Of a stretch of DNA of 62,211 nucleotides, positions 25,636 through 33,473 are shown in pieces. The DNA is from Io17-Chloro-G2 sp034420695 (GTDB lineage Bacteria; Chloroflexota; Dehalococcoidia; Lucifugimonadales; UBA3495): contig DAOULB010000034.1 of the NCBI GenBank assembly GCA_034420695.1, positions 1 through 62,211 of the forward strand, in the 5' to 3' direction. The position numbers and the translations under genes were made by a program. Within the stretch, counting starts at the first letter, position 1; each line of letters opens with the position of its first letter. The notes beneath the pieces are model-generated. The model worked only from the letters and a program-made list of their open reading frames with translations, was not told where the DNA came from and searched no databases.

Positions 25636-26889
25636 CTACAGAAGCGGGACCTCTTCAGCCAAGCGCTCCGCAGCCTCCCAGGCCCTTTCCCTGGATGCCT
25701 GCTTCTTCTTGATTGTGGCCATCATTTCGACGCCCTTTTCCATGAACCATTCCACCTTGTTTATTGCTGAACCTTCCCCGATGTTTGCCACAATGGTAGT
25801 TACGGCGATGGTGTCCGAAGTCCGCCCTGGGTAGGTCCCCTTGCGTCGCCCCGCACCGGGAACGCGGTCGGCGAAGCAGTTGTCCATCATCTCTATGATT
25901 TCTTCGGTGGCTTCCCGTGCCGGACCGCTGAACAGGCCAAGGACGTTGGCGGCGTCGTAATATACCCGTCCGTCCTGTTCCGTCTCGCAGTCAATGGACA
26001 GTTCAGCCAAGGCTTGATGCACCACGTTTTGGGCGCGTTCAATCCTGAGTTTCGATGCCGAGAAATGCCGGGGACCATCCCCGCCGCGGAGCAGTCCTCC
26101 CAGCAGCCCGGTCTTCTTGGGCACCATCGTCTGGCTCACGCCGATTGCGCAGGGCCCCTTGAGGATGCGGATGAGATCGTTCGCGTCCAGCACTTCCCCA
26201 ATGAACCGCCGGTCGGTCTCCTCACCCACGCAGAGGATGTCCATGAAAGAATCAGCGATGCGGCGGTTGATCTGCTGCAGGTTGACGCCCGCCTGCGCGC
26301 TCTTCTTAACGAACTTTTGGTTATCCACCAGGAATACGGCGTCGGCCTTGGAGTTGTGCAGCACCCGCCTCAGGCAGGTGGCGGTGTTCAACATGCTGTC
26401 GGGATCGTCGTACTGGTTCTCAAAAGGAAGCACCAGCATGGCATACACCGGTTTCTTGAAGGTCTCCTTGAGCATATCCACTATGACGCCCACTGAGCCG
26501 GAACCGGTCCCGCCTGCAGTGGTGGCGCATACCATGATGGCGTCGGCGCTGTAGACGTCGCCGTGGTCCCTGACCGTGGTCAAAATCGTCTTCTCACCCC
26601 GCCGGGCCTGTTCCGCTCCGTCAGTGTTGACCTTGCCCGCACCCCGTCCACGGAACTCGTCGGTGGTGCCCAGCAGAATGGTGTGGTTGTCGGTCTGCGG
26701 AATGTGCTGGAGCCCGTACAGGTCGGCAGCTCCCAGGTTAACCGCAAACACGCCGGTAACCACGGAATCGTTCTTATCACCGGTGAAGATGCGGATGTGC
26801 CGATTCTTCCATACCCATTTGCTGAGGGCTGCAAACTCGTCTGCAATGTTTGATCCGCCTTGTCCCGCTCCCACCACTACTAACTTCAT
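25636..26889 (-). CDS. Divergent FtsZ/tubulin-family GTPase
   Basis: A 417-residue protein with the tubulin/FtsZ fold in order: VVVGAGQGGSN at the N-terminus (nucleotide loop T1), the signature loop T4 as AGGTGSG at 125-131 in place of GGGTG(T/S)G, VDNQKF and NLQQINRRIADSF (like FtsZ IPNDR and the following helix), and a T7 loop VLDANDL with Asp235 and Asp238 at the two catalytic Asp positions but the leading Asn replaced by Val. The C-terminal domain (about 245-375) has AVTTIVANIG near its end. There is no FtsZ-type C-terminal tail peptide; instead it ends in a basic/acidic helix. Not the housekeeping FtsZ, as no dcw genes are near. ATG has an AAGGAG site. Confidence 0.85.
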   Translation of the reverse strand: MKLVVVGAGQGGSNIADEFAALSKWVWKNRHIRIFTGDKNDSVVTGVFAVNLGAADLYGLQHIPQTDNHTILLGTTDEFRGRGAGKVNTDGAEQARRGEKTILTTVRDHGDVYSADAIMVCATTAGGTGSGSVGVIVDMLKETFKKPVYAMLVLPFENQYDDPDSMLNTATCLRRVLHNSKADAVFLVDNQKFVKKSAQAGVNLQQINRRIADSFMDILCVGEETDRRFIGEVLDANDLIRILKGPCAIGVSQTMVPKKTGLLGGLLRGGDGPRHFSASKLRIERAQNVVHQALAELSIDCETEQDGRVYYDAANVLGLFSGPAREATEEIIEMMDNCFADRVPGAGRRKGTYPGRTSDTIAVTTIVANIGEGSAINKVEWFMEKGVEMMATIKKKQASRERAWEAAERLAEEVPLL

Positions 26890-27326
26890 ACCCTGCTCCT
26901 TTTACCCTCCGCGAGCCTAAGCCCGCAAAAATACAGCTACACTTCCGGCGCCGGCCGGACTGGTCTAGGGGTCCGCCAACCCTGGAGGGAATTTACGCCA
27001 ACAGATGAATGGTTCGGAATGCTCGCCATGCCGCGGGTGGCAAACCGACATGGGCTCGGAGCAGCCTCCCGAGCTTGGGCCGGAAACTGGGCCAGTCGAG
27101 AGGTGTCCGGCTGCCTTATGTATTATATTAGAATTTTTTCATATAAATATGAAATTTGGGGTCAATTATGACAACTTTTGGAATGACCGCACCACGGAAC
27201 ACCCTGCTGTTAGGGCTCCCGCCGGCATACTTATTCCAATAGAGGACAAATGCCCGTCCGCACGGGCGCGCCACTAGGGAAGGTTCAGTACCATGCCGGT
27301 CAAGGACATCCAGGAATGGAGGGTTT
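26890..27326. other. Gene-free upstream region of the FtsZ-like operon
   Basis: About 440 bases. The segment 27115-27180 is strikingly A+T-rich against a GC-rich genome and contains an inverted repeat TTTCATAT-AA-ATATGAAA (27137-27154) and a minus-strand TATAAT at 27127-27122. This looks like the control region of the minus-strand FtsZ-like operon, though the distance to the ATG (about 230 bases) is long. No coding region is credible here. Confidence 0.5.
27137..27154. promoter_or_regulatory. A+T-rich inverted repeat, candidate operator
   Basis: Perfect 8-bp arms TTTCATAT and ATATGAAA around AA, inside the most A+T-rich stretch for kilobases. Candidate repressor site for the downstream minus-strand FtsZ-like operon. 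Confidence 0.4.
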
Positions 27327-28355
27327 TCAAGAGGAGAGAAGCTGTACCAGGGCCCGCTTCAACAGGTTGCGCGCCAAGGGGACTTTGTAGGCGTTGCCCG
27401 GAAGGGGCCGGGCTGACTTCAGCGCCAAACCGGCTGCGTACGCTGGATTCACTCCGTCGATCAGCCGGCCTTTCAGGTATTCTTCCACTTCAACGGCCCG
27501 GTGGGGTATCGGGGCCACACCACCGAGAGCAATTCCCGCATCCTCGATACGATCAACCCCCGGCTCCGCCGGACCCATGCCCGATACTGTCAACGACACC
27601 GCGGCGCTCGCCAAGGCAAAGTCGCCCGCCTCACGCTCACCCGCCTTCAGGTAGCAGCTCTTCCGGGCCAGTGCTGCTTCCCCATTCCCGGTGGAAGGGC
27701 CCCCGGGAACGATCACCCCCGCCAAGACTTCCCCGGCTTCCAGAACGTTTTCCCTGAGCACGTCCCTGCCGGGACCGGAAAAATAATCGTCAATGGGTAT
27801 CCGCCGGCGCCCACCCGGGCCGGCCACCGCCACCCCGGCCTTCAGAGCGGTCAGGGCGACGGCAGTGTCCGAAGGGTGCACAATGAAGCAACGCTCACCG
27901 CCGGTAACGCACAGGTATTTGGTGTTGCCTTCCAATGCCAAGCAGCGGTCACCGCCCTTCTTCAGACAGTGGGTCAAGGGGCTGCGATAGTACCAGCAGC
28001 GCGGCCTCTGGTTCAGGTTGCCTCCCAGGGTGCCCACATTCCGGATCTGGGGCGTGGCCAAACCTGCGGCCGCTTGGGCCAGTGCTTGGTAATTCTCCAC
28101 AATATGCGGCTGGTTGGCTATTTGGGAGATAGTGACCATGGCGCCAATTTCCATACCCGATTCGCTGACTTGGACCCTTTTCAATTCGGGCAGTCCGGAA
28201 AGGCTGACAAGAATCTCCGGGAAGAGCAGCCCGTCCTTAACCTCGTCCAGCAGGTCCGACCCTCCGGCGATAATCCTGGCCTTGCCGTCCTCGCGGGCAA
28301 GTATCGCTGAGGCTTCCTCCAGCGAGGCGGGTTCCACGTATTGAAACGGCCTCAA
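27327..28355 (-). CDS. Molybdenum hydroxylase, FAD-binding (medium) subunit
   Basis: A 342-residue subunit of a xanthine-dehydrogenase/CO-dehydrogenase-type enzyme. The PCMH-type FAD motif is clear: ARIIAGGSDLLDEVKDGL (about 29-46) and QIRNVGTLGGNLNQRPRC (about 101-118), where NxGTxGGNL binds the isoalloxazine. RCWYYRSPLTHCLKKGGDRCLALEGNTKYLCVTGG may hold an extra Fe-S site as in 4-hydroxybenzoyl-CoA-reductase relatives (five Cys close together; inference). Gene order small-large-medium on the minus strand. Confidence 0.93.
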   Translation of the reverse strand: MRPFQYVEPASLEEASAILAREDGKARIIAGGSDLLDEVKDGLLFPEILVSLSGLPELKRVQVSESGMEIGAMVTISQIANQPHIVENYQALAQAAAGLATPQIRNVGTLGGNLNQRPRCWYYRSPLTHCLKKGGDRCLALEGNTKYLCVTGGERCFIVHPSDTAVALTALKAGVAVAGPGGRRRIPIDDYFSGPGRDVLRENVLEAGEVLAGVIVPGGPSTGNGEAALARKSCYLKAGEREAGDFALASAAVSLTVSGMGPAEPGVDRIEDAGIALGGVAPIPHRAVEVEEYLKGRLIDGVNPAYAAGLALKSARPLPGNAYKVPLARNLLKRALVQLLSS

Positions 28356-28369
28356 ATGGCTGTCTCCTC

Positions 28370-30655
28370 TCAGAGGCTCCGCTGGCAGCCGGTGGGGTAG
28401 TTAGTTTCCCTGTCAGCCAGGGCAGCCAACACCCGGTCCGGGGTGATGGGCAGGTCCCTGAACCGCAGGCCCGTAGCGTCGAACACTGCGTTGGCAACCG
28501 CTGCCGCCACCCCAGCGCAGGGGACTTCACCAAGGGCCTTTGCTCCAAAGGGTCCAACCGGGTCCACCACGTTGGCGAAAAGGGTGCGAATCCTTGGGTA
28601 GTCTTGAATCGTCGGTGACTTGTGCTCCAAGTAGGAAGCGTTAAGGGTCACGCCGGTGGGGCCATCCGTGATTAGTTCCTCGGAGAGGGCCAGGCCCAGC
28701 ATCTGGGAAATGCCTCCCTCCACCTGCCCCAAGGCAGTCTTTGGGTTGATGATCCGGCCGGAGTCGTGGGCTGCCACGTAGTCCAGCACTCTCACCCGCC
28801 CGGTCTCCGTGTCTACTTCCACTTCTACGAAGTGGGCCCCAAAGGAGTTGACGATGAAATCGGGAGACCCCGGGGACAAGGTGGCCTTTTCCTCCAGGAA
28901 TTCCCCTTCCATTCGCCCGGTAAGCTGGCTAAGGCCGATGCGCCGGGCCGGGTCGTCCCGGACCCGTACATACCCGCCTCCCAACTCCAACCGTTCCACT
29001 GGCGCCTCCAGTCCGGGTGCCGCCAGCTCCAACAGCCGCTGCCGTAGCTGCCCGGCGGCCCGCACCACTGCCGTACCCGTGGAGAAGGTAGCCGCCGAAC
29101 CTGCGGTTATTGGGGCGAGGGGCGTACTTTCCGTGTCAGCGCTGAGCACGTCTATCTCCGCATATTCCGCCCCCAGCACATCGGCTGCCATCTGGGCCAA
29201 CACCGTCGTGGCCCCTTCGCCCACGTCCATGAGACCCGTGACCACGCTGATGCGCCCTTCCCTGTCGATTCGAACTGCCGCTGAAGAATCGAAACCGGGC
29301 CCGCCCCGGTATATCATCATGCTCATGCCCCGGCCCCGCGTCTTGGCGGGGTCTGGTGAGGGGCGGGCGGGAGTTTCCCAACCGAAAGCTGCCGAGCCGG
29401 AGCGCAGGCACTCCTCCAAGCCGTTGCTGGAGAAAGGCACTCCTCCCTCAACCGGCTGGCTGTCGATTATCTGCCCAACTGGGGTGACCCGCTTTCCGGG
29501 CTGGCCCTCAGGCCTGACACGGTTCTTCAGGCGGAATTCCAGCGGGTCCATTCCGATGGTCTCGGCCGCCCGGTCGATCAATGTTTCCAAGGCAAAATGG
29601 CCTTGGGGGGCTCCCAAGGCCCTGTAGGAGCCTGCCACCGGGCGGTTGGTGTAGGCCAGGGTCGCCCGGTACCGGACGTTGGCACAGTGATAGAGATACA
29701 GGGCCGCTTGGCCGGTTCGCCGGGCCACTCCCGGGCCGGAGGCCAGGTAGGCCCCGGTATCCAGCAGCGCAGTGGTGTCGATGGCAGTGATGCTACCGTC
29801 ATTGGTCAACCCCAGGCGGGTCTTGATCCTGGCGGAGTGGCGCACCCTGCCGGCCACAAACTCGTCCTCCCTGGAATACTCGATGCGGACGGGCCGATTC
29901 GTCCTACGGGCCAGCAGAGCGGTCAGCGCCCCCAATCTGGACTCGTCCTTGTTGCCGAAACCTCCGCCCAAGTACGGCCCAACTATCCTGATCTTGGACT
30001 CGGGCATCTCCAAGGCCGCCGCCAGGGCAGCCCGGTCCACGTGAACCCCGCGGGATGACTTCCATACGGTGAGAAAATCACCCTCCCAATAAGCCAAGGC
30101 AGCCCGTGGCTCCATGGGTGCCGCGGAGTGAGTCGGGGTCCGGCATTCGTCTTCCAGTACGAAGTCGGCTTGGGCAAAACCCGCGTCGACGTTCCCCCTC
30201 TCCAGCGAGAGGACTTGCCCGGTGGCCAAGTTTCCACCGGGGTGTATTTCAGTGCACCCTGGCTTCAAGGCCTCCTCGGGGTCAAGGATGAAGGGCAAAA
30301 CCCGGTAGTCCACCTTCACCAGTTCCAGCGCCCTCAGGGCCGTGTCCCGGTCATCGGCGGCAATGGCAAGCACTTCGTCGCCAACAAAGCGCACCCTGGT
30401 GTCCAAGACCGGCATGTCTTCAGCTACCCGCCCCGGAGGAGCGTCGAAAGGAGTCAGAACCGCCCGCACCCCAGTCAGCGCCTCTGCCTTGCTGCAATCA
30501 ACGCTTAAAACCTCAGCGTGGGGATGAGGACTCCGCAGGATGCAGCCGTAAAGGGTCCCGGGCAGTCTCAAGTCCGCGGTGTAGTCCGCCTCCCCGGTGA
30601 GCTTTTCCCGCAGTCCCCTGCGGACCACGCTGGCGCCGACTCCAGTGGCGGTCAT
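28370..30655 (-). CDS. Molybdenum hydroxylase, molybdopterin-binding (large) subunit
   Basis: A 761-residue subunit. The N-terminal part (RRGLREKLTGEADYTADLRLPGTLYGCILRSPHPHAEVLSVD) is the a/b hammerhead domain; later the cofactor motifs GPYLGGGFGNKDESRLGAL and VAGSYRALGAPQGHFALE are visible. The latter is the xanthine-dehydrogenase-like GxxRxxGAPQ rather than the AYxCSFR loop of form I CO dehydrogenase, so CO oxidation is unlikely. The conserved catalytic Glu is in GEVPCAGVAAAVANAV. Start set at ATG 30655, overlapping the small subunit stop by 4 bases; a longer frame reads into that gene and is rejected. Substrate unknown, probably an N-heterocycle or aldehyde. Confidence 0.93.
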   Translation of the reverse strand: MTATGVGASVVRRGLREKLTGEADYTADLRLPGTLYGCILRSPHPHAEVLSVDCSKAEALTGVRAVLTPFDAPPGRVAEDMPVLDTRVRFVGDEVLAIAADDRDTALRALELVKVDYRVLPFILDPEEALKPGCTEIHPGGNLATGQVLSLERGNVDAGFAQADFVLEDECRTPTHSAAPMEPRAALAYWEGDFLTVWKSSRGVHVDRAALAAALEMPESKIRIVGPYLGGGFGNKDESRLGALTALLARRTNRPVRIEYSREDEFVAGRVRHSARIKTRLGLTNDGSITAIDTTALLDTGAYLASGPGVARRTGQAALYLYHCANVRYRATLAYTNRPVAGSYRALGAPQGHFALETLIDRAAETIGMDPLEFRLKNRVRPEGQPGKRVTPVGQIIDSQPVEGGVPFSSNGLEECLRSGSAAFGWETPARPSPDPAKTRGRGMSMMIYRGGPGFDSSAAVRIDREGRISVVTGLMDVGEGATTVLAQMAADVLGAEYAEIDVLSADTESTPLAPITAGSAATFSTGTAVVRAAGQLRQRLLELAAPGLEAPVERLELGGGYVRVRDDPARRIGLSQLTGRMEGEFLEEKATLSPGSPDFIVNSFGAHFVEVEVDTETGRVRVLDYVAAHDSGRIINPKTALGQVEGGISQMLGLALSEELITDGPTGVTLNASYLEHKSPTIQDYPRIRTLFANVVDPVGPFGAKALGEVPCAGVAAAVANAVFDATGLRFRDLPITPDRVLAALADRETNYPTGCQRSL

Positions 30656-31161
30656 GGCGGTCCGGCCTCGCCTTGGTCGCCCCGCCCGGCAAGCTGAAGC
30701 ACCGACTCCATGATCCGGCCGTAGGCGTTGCAGCGGCACAGGTTGCCCGACAGGGCGTAACGGATTTCTTCCTCGGTTGGGCTCGCAACCCTGCCCAAGA
30801 GAGCCTTGGCGGCCAGCACGAAGCCCGGGCTGCAGAACCCGCACTGCCCGCCATCGTTGTCCAAGAAAGCTTGCTGGACGGGATGCAACTCATCGCCGGG
30901 TGCCAACCCTTCTATAGTAAGTACCCTCCGGCCCTTTACCTGCATCGCCAGCAGTTGGCAAGAATAAACAGGCTGGTCATCCAAGAGAACGGTGCAGGCG
31001 CCGCACTCGCCCCGGTCGCAGGCCCGCTTCGCCCCGGTCAGGCCCAACTCCTCCCTGAGAACGTCTAGCAGGGTCCAGTGATGGCTGCAACCAACTTGGT
31101 GGGTCTTGCCGTTGACCAACAGGGCGAGTTGAGAAACGAAAACAGCGGGAGAATCGTCCAA
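30652..31161 (-). CDS. Molybdenum hydroxylase, [2Fe-2S] (small) subunit
   Basis: A 169-residue iron-sulfur subunit with both clusters: plant-ferredoxin type Cys48/53/56/68 (CDRGECGACTVLL ... C) and the second Cys107/110/142/144 (CGFC ... CRC). It passes electrons from the molybdenum site to FAD. Start is TTG at 31161 with AAGGAG about 11 bases upstream. First gene of the three-gene operon. Confidence 0.92.
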   Translation of the reverse strand: MDDSPAVFVSQLALLVNGKTHQVGCSHHWTLLDVLREELGLTGAKRACDRGECGACTVLLDDQPVYSCQLLAMQVKGRRVLTIEGLAPGDELHPVQQAFLDNDGGQCGFCSPGFVLAAKALLGRVASPTEEEIRYALSGNLCRCNAYGRIMESVLQLAGRGDQGEAGPP

Positions 31162-31252
31162 GCCTACCGGCTCTCCTTTTACAGTGTGGAAGTAGGGTGT
31201 GGGAGTCTGGCTCCCGGGCTTGGCGGTATGCTACCCGATACCCCTAGAGGCA

Positions 31253-31290
31253 GCAACTTCAGGAGCGTCAACTTCAGGAGCGTCAACTTC
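31253..31290. repeat. Short tandem repeat, 15-base unit
   Basis: The unit TTCAGGAGCGTCAAC occurs about two and a half times between the molybdenum-hydroxylase operon start and the end of a lipoprotein gene. Slippage-type repeat; no function implied. Confidence 0.6.
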
Positions 31291-31300
31291 CATAGGGCGG

Positions 31301-32305
31301 CTAACCGGAGGCAGCTGTAAGGGCGGCGCCCAGCTCCTCCAAGGTGGCAAACCCCTCGAACCGCTGGTGAATCCGGCCCTTGGAGTCAAGCACGAAGACC
31401 CATGACTCGTTAAACCAGTCGGGAATCGACGTGAACCCCCACTCGTCGGCCATGGGCACCAGTTCCGCCCGGCTCAGGTCCCCCTGAATTGCTATGGGAT
31501 TGTCGTAGAGTTCCACGTGGATGAAGTTGGAGCTTTCACTTCTCAGCGCTCTCAACTCCGACACGGTGTCCACTTGCGGGCCGCAGGTCGCACTGGTGCA
31601 AAACGCCGGCGTGGCAAAAACGACCACAGTGGGCCTGCCGCTGGTTACGGCTTCGTCTATGCTCAGCCGGTAGAGTTCAGGGTCCGGTTCGAAGTCCGTG
31701 GTCAAGTGCTCGATGCTTGGAACGTCGTCAAGCGTCTTGTTGTTTCCGGAGGGCGGCAGGCTTCCCAGCCCGGGCACCGGCCCATCTTCCAACACGTCCA
31801 TCTCCAAGTATGCTCTGGTGGACGTTTCTCCTCCCTTGGTTTCAACGTTCAACCGCCAGCGGCCTGGCCGGTCGAAATTTACCTGGGTGGCATAGGCCCC
31901 GCGAATGCCGTAGGGCCACTGGTGAAACGTAGCCGTCTCGGCAGGCATAGGTTCACTGGCGCCGTCTCCCAGGAAGACCGGGGTCACTTCTGCGGTGGGG
32001 TCGTTGATAATTCCTTTTGGTCCTGCCAGCAGGAAAGCGACCCGTTGCTCCCCGACGTCCAGCACCTTGGTGGCCAGTATAGTCTGGATGTTAGCCGTGG
32101 CGGGTTCCCGGTCTTCCGTTGAGGACGTGGTGGACGAAACCGTGGGAGCCGCCGCAGGGGCCTCAGTGGGAATAGCAGTCTGGGTCGCCGTGGGTGCTTG
32201 TCCAAGACTATCCGGCGCTGTTGACCCGCAAGCCAGCGCGAAAGCCACAATGCCAGACAGCAACAGGGCCAAGCTGATTCTGGAAACCATCCCGATCGCA
32301 GTCAA
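31301..32305 (-). CDS. Thioredoxin-fold lipoprotein with C-x4-C motif
   Basis: A 334-residue lipoprotein (lipobox FALAC, Cys26), then a Thr/Ala/Pro linker and an N-terminal domain (about 78-172) that looks like an Ig-like or YtkA-type fold (RVAFLLAGPKGIINDPTAEVTPVFLGDG). The C-terminal half has the thioredoxin-like pattern RPTVVVFATPAFCTSATCGPQVDTVSEL with Cys236 and Cys241 spaced by four residues instead of two. It follows two other thioredoxin-like genes on the same strand (gap 37 bases), so a shared thiol-redox task outside the membrane is likely. Confidence 0.8.
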   Translation of the reverse strand: MTAIGMVSRISLALLLSGIVAFALACGSTAPDSLGQAPTATQTAIPTEAPAAAPTVSSTTSSTEDREPATANIQTILATKVLDVGEQRVAFLLAGPKGIINDPTAEVTPVFLGDGASEPMPAETATFHQWPYGIRGAYATQVNFDRPGRWRLNVETKGGETSTRAYLEMDVLEDGPVPGLGSLPPSGNNKTLDDVPSIEHLTTDFEPDPELYRLSIDEAVTSGRPTVVVFATPAFCTSATCGPQVDTVSELRALRSESSNFIHVELYDNPIAIQGDLSRAELVPMADEWGFTSIPDWFNESWVFVLDSKGRIHQRFEGFATLEELGAALTAASG

Positions 32306-32342
32306 GGGACAACTCCTTCAGACCCTGGGAAAGGGTTAGAAA

Positions 32343-33473
32343 TCATGTGCCAAAAGTGAATGCGAAAAGAGCGAAGTCATCGGAATTCGAGCTCAGCTTC
32401 AGTTCGTGAGTGGAAAAAAACGGAAGGGATACAATCCGGTACAGGCGGGCCTCTTCTACTTCCACGTAGCTCCTTCCGGCAGCAAAGGCTACGTCCCCGC
32501 CGGCCTGTTCCGGGGACAGCGGTTGCCCGTCAAGGGTGACGTCCACCTCATAGGGCGTGCCCTCTCCGGGATGTATTACAGCATTCACCGTAGATGCTGA
32601 GAAGCGAATCCCGATGTAGTCCTCCAGTTGCTCGGTCTCCCTGGCATGCCTGATGGCCTCCTCTCCGTTAAACCAGGGACCGTTCAAATAGACCAAGTCT
32701 TTCTCATGGTAGTCCTCGTCACGGTAATGCACTACCCGGTTTGGCCCCTCGTAATATTCTTCGTGGGCAATGTAGCGCCCACCTCTTGAAGTGTTCCTGT
32801 CATAGCCGCCGTATAGCTCCCTGGTCAGACGGGAAAGATAGGTGGCCCCTCCTCCTCCCATCTTGGGCAGGTCCCGGCCCGAGGTTTCCGGTGAAATGCC
32901 GCTCAGGTCCGCTCCTGCATCGGCCAGCAGTTCCCGGATTTTTTCCTCCGTTTCTGCGTAAGCTCCTTCCCCAAAGTGGGTGAAACGAACGTAGCCTTCC
33001 TTGTCCATTAAGTACTTCGCCGGCCAGTACCTGTTCTCATAGGCGCGCCAAGTCTCGAAATCATTGTCCTGGGCTATGGCATACTCCAACCCGAACTTCC
33101 CGGCGCTGTCAATTACGTTCCCGGTGTCTTTCTCGAACTCGAACTCCGGCGAATGGACTCCCACGATCACCAAGCCGTCGCCGGCGTATTTCCGGTCCCA
33201 TTCCTTCAGGTAGGGAAGGGTGCGGATGCAGTTGATACAGGTATAGGTCCAGAAGTCCACCAGCACCACGTTGCCCCGTAATTCCTCCATCGTAAGGGGT
33301 TCGGAGTTTATCCAGTTATGTATGCCTTGGAATTCGGGAGCGCGGTCACCCACCGGCCCTCTTCCAACCCCGAACAGGACGCATGAACCGATCCAAACCA
33401 GGATCAGCGCTGCCCCCAGGAAGAAGTACAACCCTGGTGAGCGCAGCGCTCGGAAGAGAGTCCGGCCCGGCAT
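32343..33473 (-). CDS. TlpA/DipZ-type thioredoxin-like membrane protein
   Basis: A 376-residue protein with one N-terminal membrane segment (about 14-36), then a redoxin domain with FWTYTCINCIRTLPYLKEW (Cys79-x-x-Cys82), VIVGVHSPEFEFEKD and NDFETWRAYENRYWPAKYLMDKEGYVRFTHFGEG, which is the exported domain of DipZ-like cytochrome-biogenesis proteins without the CcdA part. The C-terminal half (about 230-376) is a DipZ-type jelly-roll that ends HELKLSSNSDDFALFAFTFGT. Its ATG shares one base with the stop of the next upstream paralogue. Confidence 0.88.
   Translation of the reverse strand: MPGRTLFRALRSPGLYFFLGAALILVWIGSCVLFGVGRGPVGDRAPEFQGIHNWINSEPLTMEELRGNVVLVDFWTYTCINCIRTLPYLKEWDRKYAGDGLVIVGVHSPEFEFEKDTGNVIDSAGKFGLEYAIAQDNDFETWRAYENRYWPAKYLMDKEGYVRFTHFGEGAYAETEEKIRELLADAGADLSGISPETSGRDLPKMGGGGATYLSRLTRELYGGYDRNTSRGGRYIAHEEYYEGPNRVVHYRDEDYHEKDLVYLNGPWFNGEEAIRHARETEQLEDYIGIRFSASTVNAVIHPGEGTPYEVDVTLDGQPLSPEQAGGDVAFAAGRSYVEVEEARLYRIVSLPFFSTHELKLSSNSDDFALFAFTFGT

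Noticed and set aside
30656..30844. 63-residue N-terminal extension of the molybdopterin subunit
   Set aside because: It overlaps the Fe-S subunit gene in another frame; MTATGVGASVVRRG is the family's normal start.
28370..31161. CO dehydrogenase (coxMSL)
   Set aside because: The large subunit has the GSYRALGAPQ loop of xanthine-dehydrogenase-like enzymes and lacks the AYxCSFR motif of form I CO dehydrogenase.
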